A DNA stretch of 64,000 nucleotides from Tubiluchus corallicola (lineage: Eukaryota; Priapulida; Priapulimorpha; Priapulimorphida; Tubiluchidae): positions 241,501-305,500 of the forward strand of contig JAQGDQ010000209.1 of the NCBI GenBank assembly GCA_030141605.1, read 5' to 3'. The notes under the pieces were generated by a model. The model saw nothing but the letters and a program-made list of their open reading frames with translations, was not told the origin of the DNA and ran no database searches. Positions within the stretch are counted from its first letter, which is position 1, and every line of letters starts with the position of its first letter. Made by a program: the position numbers and the translations under genes. Shown here piece by piece: positions 59,111 to 64,000 of the stretch.

Positions 59111-59230
59111 AACTTGAAATGGTGACTGGTGTAGTGAATGAATGTATGGAATACAGGATAAAGAATTATGAACATGTTAAAGTGGGAAAAGACAAGAAAA
59201 GATCAGCGCTACGTTGAAATAGACTTTGCG

Positions 59231-59240
59231 CCTTATAAGG
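59231..59240. promoter_or_regulatory. CArG-box consensus
   Basis: CCTTATAAGG, a perfect CC(A/T)6GG serum response factor motif. It sits in a locally GC-rich patch (GGGGCGCGCC follows). No gene start was identified next to it. Confidence 0.25.
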
Positions 59241-59822
59241 GGCGCGCCTTTGGTAGACGGAGAGAGTCGACCATTACTATCATAATCGCAAATGGCTAAA
59301 CTAAATAAATACCAAAAACATCAAAACGTATAATGTTCACAGGCACTAACTTACGACAACTAGCCAAAGAATCACACATAAGTAATTTCTTCATAATTAT
59401 TAGATTTTTAAAAGTACATAAAATAAGTTCAAACCAAAGCCATACATTTAAGTTTGTACCTGCATAAAGTAATAAATCGCTCATTATTATTAAATTTTAA
59501 AATTAAATCATTATGCAGAAACCACGATTCTGTCTGCAAACTACAAAACTGATGGGCAGTGCGCAAGTGCGACAACTGTGGCGTCATCTGTTATTCAATT
59601 AATGATTTTTTCCCGACTACGAGTAGTAATCAGAATCAGATACCATTATGCTTTTACGAACAAAGTCCTATAGCCGTACAATCTTAATTAGCAGAGAAGC
59701 TTTATAGGTGGATTAATTACTGTATTTATAATCTTACTATCAAGATTATTATTATCAATGATTATACAACCCATAATTAACTGACTATTTTAAAAAGAGG
59801 GAAATTTGAAAAAGTTAGAATA

Positions 59823-59885
59823 CAGCATGGATTTGAACCAGGAACCTTCGATTTACAGGCCTTGTGAGCCAAAGGGCCCTGGTCT
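59823..59885 (-). repeat. tRNA-derived SINE head
   Basis: The minus strand has CCCTTTGGCTCACAAGG (A-box-like) and TGGTTCAAATCCATGC (B-box), about 30 bases apart. The acceptor stem does not pair, so a tRNA gene is unlikely. Confidence 0.5.
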
Positions 59886-60774
59886 AATTCAAGATTGTGT
59901 TAATTATCTTTTTCAGATTTTCTGTTTTTAAAGTTTGGTTTCAAAAATAGATAGTGGATTCTAGCATCATTTTCAGGTAGATGCTGTAGTGCTTACGTCA
60001 AAAGCCTAATTTTAAACCAGAGAGAGAGAGACCTTTTTCGAAAAAATATGCTCGTGCACACCCTCAAGCTCGTTCTCAGGCATAGGAAAGGCGCAGCTTA
60101 TTACACATTAGTATTTTTCTCACTGAAAATTTGTTCGTGTATACTAGCTGGGCTTTATACTAAAACGGCGTAGCTTTCACCGCTGTATATTATAGATGAC
60201 AAATTTGACCATACATACCATATAATTATATAGGCTTATTATATACATGCCTGTAAATAAGTAACAGCGGTTTCAAATGCGTTCTACATTCGGTAGCTGC
60301 GAAAAATTGTAACCTATTTAGCTATTTAACTGTCACACAAATTCAACATTATACACAGTAACATAGAGATTATAGAAGTATTTACCTCTTTCGCTAAGCA
60401 GAAAATCGAGCAGAAATTGTACCGGGAAATAATTCAGTAATTAAAACGTTGACATTACGCGTTGTGGCAGTGACGCAAAAAATTACGCTTGCTTGTTTAC
60501 ACCATAGTTGACATAATAATGCTTCGAACCGTAAGAAAGGAGTAATACTGCGGTCACAAAAACATATCATTCGCGGCTGACCGTTGTTGTATTATAGGAT
60601 ATCATATTATATACACATCAACCTTAAATTTGAAAGGAAGCGGTGTTTTCTATTAAAAAAAAACTGCTAGGGGAGGGGTAACCGTACAGATCTTAAAATA
60701 AGACATTTCACAAATCCAAAGAGACTAAATTTCTAGGCTAAGTTAATAGTATCTGCTTTTGTTGCTGATTTTGG

Positions 60775-60800
60775 AACAACAACAACAACAACAACAACAC
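60775..60800. repeat. (AAC)n microsatellite
   Basis: About eight AAC units. Confidence 0.9.
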
Positions 60801-61005
60801 AACGTTTTCTGGATATCTTTTAAAATTCTCATTTCTTGAAATTTTCTTCCCCTTTAAAGTTTAGCTCTTGCGTCAGTTATAACTAGCGGAATACAGTAGG
60901 GCAAATGTAAACGTTAATTTTTCAGTAACCAATGTGTCTTTTGCAACATGTAGCTCCGTTGGTTTTACTGCGCCCTATACGTACGTGACATTTGTTATTG
61001 TGATT

Positions 61006-61029
61006 AGGTCACCAAAGGTCAAAAGGTCA
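61006..61029 (+). promoter_or_regulatory. Triple AGGTCA direct repeat (DR4 + DR2)
   Basis: AGGTCA at 61006-61011, 61016-61021 and 61024-61029, with spacers of 4 and 2 bases. This is the nuclear-receptor half-site arrangement. The block is bounded by GTGATTAG and CTAATCAC, which are inverted repeats. Confidence 0.35.
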
Positions 61030-61393
61030 CAGAGTGTGTTCTAATCACCAAGTCTGAAAGCTAGAACAGTAGAATGGTGAAAAAATAACTCGATAACATT
61101 AAAGCATAAAACTTTTCATAGAAGTAGAAACCATTGTATCGATTAATCTTGTTCACGAGTAAAGGGACTTGATAAACATAGAAAATATTTGTTTTACTTT
61201 CATCGCTAAACTGACTCCATACTGCAATCCGTAAATATTTTTCTTCTTTGAGTATTGTTTGTGCGCGTGCCTTTTTCGTTTGAATTTCCAGTCTATAAAG
61301 GAGTCCTAATTATGTGTAATTCCAATTTATACTGAGATATTTATTGCAGCGTGACATCGGTCACTCGCCCAAGAATGTGAGCAAAGTTTTGCG

Positions 61394-61532
61394 ACTTTTG
61401 TAAACTAGGATTATGTAGTGCACCGCTACACCGCTGTAAAGCTGTTCTGCTGAGCAGTATAACGCTTTTTGTAAGCTACGATCATGTAGTACGCCTCTAT
61501 AAAGTTGTTTTGTTGAGCAGTATAACTCTTTT
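61394..61532. repeat. ~71-bp direct repeat, two copies
   Basis: Units from 61394 and about 61465 share TTTTGTAA.CTA.GAT.ATGTAGT and TGAGCAGTATAAC, with a small deletion in the second. Confidence 0.8.
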
Positions 61533-61659
61533 CTTGGCCCAGGGTGCATAACTGAGTGTGAAAGTTCTGTTATCATAGCCAGTAGGCTAATTATTATTAT
61601 GCGTGTAGCGCGTGATCCGCAATATAAATGAACAATTAAATTATTAGTTATAATTTCAG

Positions 61660-61768
61660 AGGTGTCACAGTATACGATGAAGAGATGTTAACGACTTTTG
61701 TGGAGCCGAGAAATGAGCAGAAGAAGCAACGGCACAAGACAATCGGAAAGACGATTTTTTTATTATGA
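61660..61768 (+). CDS. Orphan terminal-exon candidate
   Basis: After acceptor TAATTTCAG there is an open frame of 35 codons (GVTVYDEEMLTTFVEPRNEQ, then KKQRHKTIGK) to TGA at 61766. AATAAA follows near 61865. The acidic-then-basic, non-repetitive composition looks coding. No upstream exon and no family recognised. Confidence 0.25.
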
Positions 61769-63559
61769 CGTCTGGATTTATAAATAATTGTTTATGAAAG
61801 TTGCACAGTGCATTTTTTTATAATATGTTTCAATGATATAGACACTTATACATTGATTTCTTCTAATAAACAGTGTAAAGGCTAGAGATGGTGAGTAAAT
61901 GTCACAACAATGGTATGGTAAGTTCTAGTTATTTTCTTTTTTTAATTTTTGCTATATTGATTAGCAGGGCTAGGTCCACTAGATCCCTTTCGTGGGATGG
62001 GAACAGTCCCACATGGCAATGTGATATCACACATTTCACTGTCGAACTTACTGAGGAAATAGCGTTTTATACTGATATTAAAATTAATGCGGAAATAATC
62101 AATTGTATTTGTTAAATGCAGACTCAAACATACAACAATAAGAGTTGAAAATGGTTAATGTGTGCGTGACCAATTTATATCCAGAGCAGATATTATCATA
62201 CGAATCGCGTAGTCGAGTCCAAGTCCGAAGCTCTCACCGCTCGAGGTCCAGTCCGAGTTCTGCTTACCGAATTTATATTGAGTCAGGAGTCCGTACTTTA
62301 TGTAATTATAGTACAATTCTAAAATAAAACATATCTACAACTGAGAAACACAACACAAAACAGGCATATTTTTATGAATCTAGCGCACTGCAGAAACTAG
62401 AAAAGCATGACCTAATTTCTTAATTTGAACACGCGATTTTATAAAATACCTTGCGTCTAAATTAAAATGCAATTAATGTTTCTGGCACCACTGAAGGTCA
62501 TTTATCGGAACACAAAGTAATAATACCGCTAAAGACAGACGCGTCACAGACCCTGTGATACGTGATAACTTATAAAAACAACGTAAGTTAAAGCTTTGTA
62601 AGCTATTCTGGGTACTCACCCAGTAGGAGCCTTAATTTCCCGACTTTGGAATGCAATTTTTAGCAGTTTAGCCTAATATTTTTCAACTGACATCATTTGG
62701 CCTTTAGCCGTAAATAATTAGCCGATAAAAAGTTAATAAGCTGTTTTGTGAGTTTTCTAAGTGATATATTTTATTTTACTTTATAATTATTCACACAGTG
62801 TTTTGCATATACTAGACTTATTAATAGCGGTGGTAAAGTATAACAGTGGTATAACTATAAATTGTACAGACACTGTGTATCAGTTCTTCCAGGGTTCTTA
62901 ATTCGTCGTTGCGATTCCATTGTCACTAAACCCTTGACTTACAGCGACATTTTAATATTTACTTTCTCACTATGGCACGCTAATTAGCAACAATATACGG
63001 ACATCAAGATTTTTTACTTAATTATAATGATAAGTAACGGTTACCGGGCCCAGGTTTAGGTGGACTAAGAACAGGCATAGGCCTACATTGAGCTCTGGCC
63101 GCATAATTATACAACTCATAGATTTGCAATCTAAGCAACGATTAGATTCGATTTATAGCATGATAATATAATATAAAATAATACGGCATCATAAAAGAAA
63201 ATGCTTGAGGATTTAATGTACCGTAATGCTTTTATAGGGGCTCTTACCCTCAATAAAAAACTAGAGCATCTCCTTACTAAAAAATCAAGTCTTTCTGAAA
63301 ACACGATTTTTCCATAATATGGCCTAGTTGAAATTATTTATGTTACTACGATGTAATCAATTTTGCGAACCTCGGTGGTAAGCCAACAATTTTACAGCTA
63401 ATTGTAAAATGCCATTGCAATTATACTCCAATACTGTCAGCAATAAATTACATGGGTTAGCATAAGTCATTAAGTCTATCTAGTGTACCACTTCAAATAT
63501 CACTGGGGATAAAATGTATCGAAATGTACTCAAACTATTATAACTGTATTACTTTGCAG

Positions 63560-63615
63560 ATAACTTTGAATCAAGTGATATTCACTATTGCTGTGGCACT
63601 GGTTATGACGATAAG
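63560..63615 (+). CDS. Orphan internal-exon candidate
   Basis: 56 bases between acceptor ACTTTGCAG and donor GTATGT. Two frames are open: one gives NFESSDIHYCCGTGYDDK, with a CCG cysteine motif reminiscent of Shisa/WBP1-type small membrane proteins. The other gives the hydrophobic ITLNQVIFTIAVALVMTI, which would follow in phase from an ATG/GTGAGT junction at 61888. Neither is confirmed. Confidence 0.2.
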
Positions 63616-64000
63616 GTATGTTTTAAATAAAAATGCCGTTTATTAATTATTAATTAATTAATTTATTTATTTACTTATTTGCTAACTTATTTTATATTTT
63701 ACAGTTTAGCACATGGAAAACCAGAATCTAATACTTAACGACAAGTTGCATTGCTGATGTTGCTTGTTTTTTTATATAAGTTTTTTTCATTAACACAGAA
63801 ATACAGATTACAATACATTATGAACAGGTGCTGCCTTGTAGTGCAATATTGTAAGCTAAATTCGCAATGGCAAATACTTCATTATATAATTACAAGCAAA
63901 GTGTGAAACCGGGTATTCCGTAGAATGCCTAGAGCATGTCTAGAGAAAACTTTGTCTAGGCAAAGAAGTAATTCTTAGGTAACTGATGAACTTTCTTAGT

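Larger units (their letters stand above)
57854..64000. other. Gene-poor 3' region
   Basis: Apart from the repeats, motifs and exon candidates listed separately, this is AT-rich sequence with no recognisable gene. The stretches 59250-59820, 59890-60770, 62130-63550 and 63620-64000 show nothing I can name. Confidence 0.5.

Noticed and set aside
1..64000. CRISPR array, prokaryotic operon, phage or defence system
   Set aside because: All confirmed genes are intron-containing animal genes; tandem repeats here lack unique spacers of even size.

Overview
This is a eukaryotic, almost certainly animal, nuclear window. It is AT-rich and has short exons bounded by GT-AG (one GC-AG) introns. There are tRNA-derived SINE heads, LINE 3' ends and cut-and-paste DNA transposons with clear target-site duplications. 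There are no operons, Shine-Dalgarno sites or long bacterial-type ORFs. The gene content (ENO4-like enolase, type I PIP5K, VPS4-like AAA ATPase) and the hAT, pogo, Harbinger-like and LINE remnants fit an invertebrate metazoan. I cannot name the phylum from sequence alone.

Layout. (1) Positions 1-8950 hold the 3' part of an enolase-superfamily gene on the + strand. It has eight exons (882-8595), and the N-terminal exons lie upstream of the window or were not recognised. It resembles enolase 4 and appears to have lost most catalytic residues. (2) Positions 8950-15640 are intergenic. They hold a possible small convergent minus-strand gene (about 9.0-9.95 kb), two hAT-type elements with 8-bp duplications, and a degenerate LINE 3' end. 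(3) Positions 15648-46838 hold a phosphatidylinositol-4-phosphate 5-kinase (type I PIP5K) on the + strand. Seventeen exons are well supported and two short 3' exons are probable. Its introns hold SINEs, a 36-bp-arm perfect hairpin, a pogo-type element, and probably a Harbinger-like and a hAT element. (4) Positions 47418-56170 hold a complete ten-exon VPS4-like AAA ATPase on the - strand, tail to tail with the PIP5K gene. (5) Positions 56200-64000 are gene-poor. They hold a frameshifted LINE 3' end, a 21-bp tandem array apparently derived from the same LINE family, tRNA-derived SINE sequence, clustered AGGTCA half-sites, and two orphan exon candidates.

The three genes are not an operon or pathway. 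PIP5K (PI(4,5)P2 synthesis) and VPS4-like ATPases (ESCRT-III disassembly) both act on membranes, but nothing here shows functional coupling. Exon models were built by hand by joining splice sites in compatible phase; all phases close across each model. The most interesting features are a probable pseudo-enolase, a divergent VPS4 paralogue with a remodelled N-terminus, the modular phase-1 cassette exons in the PIP5K tail, and the intronic perfect hairpin. I found no clear previously undescribed multi-gene system.
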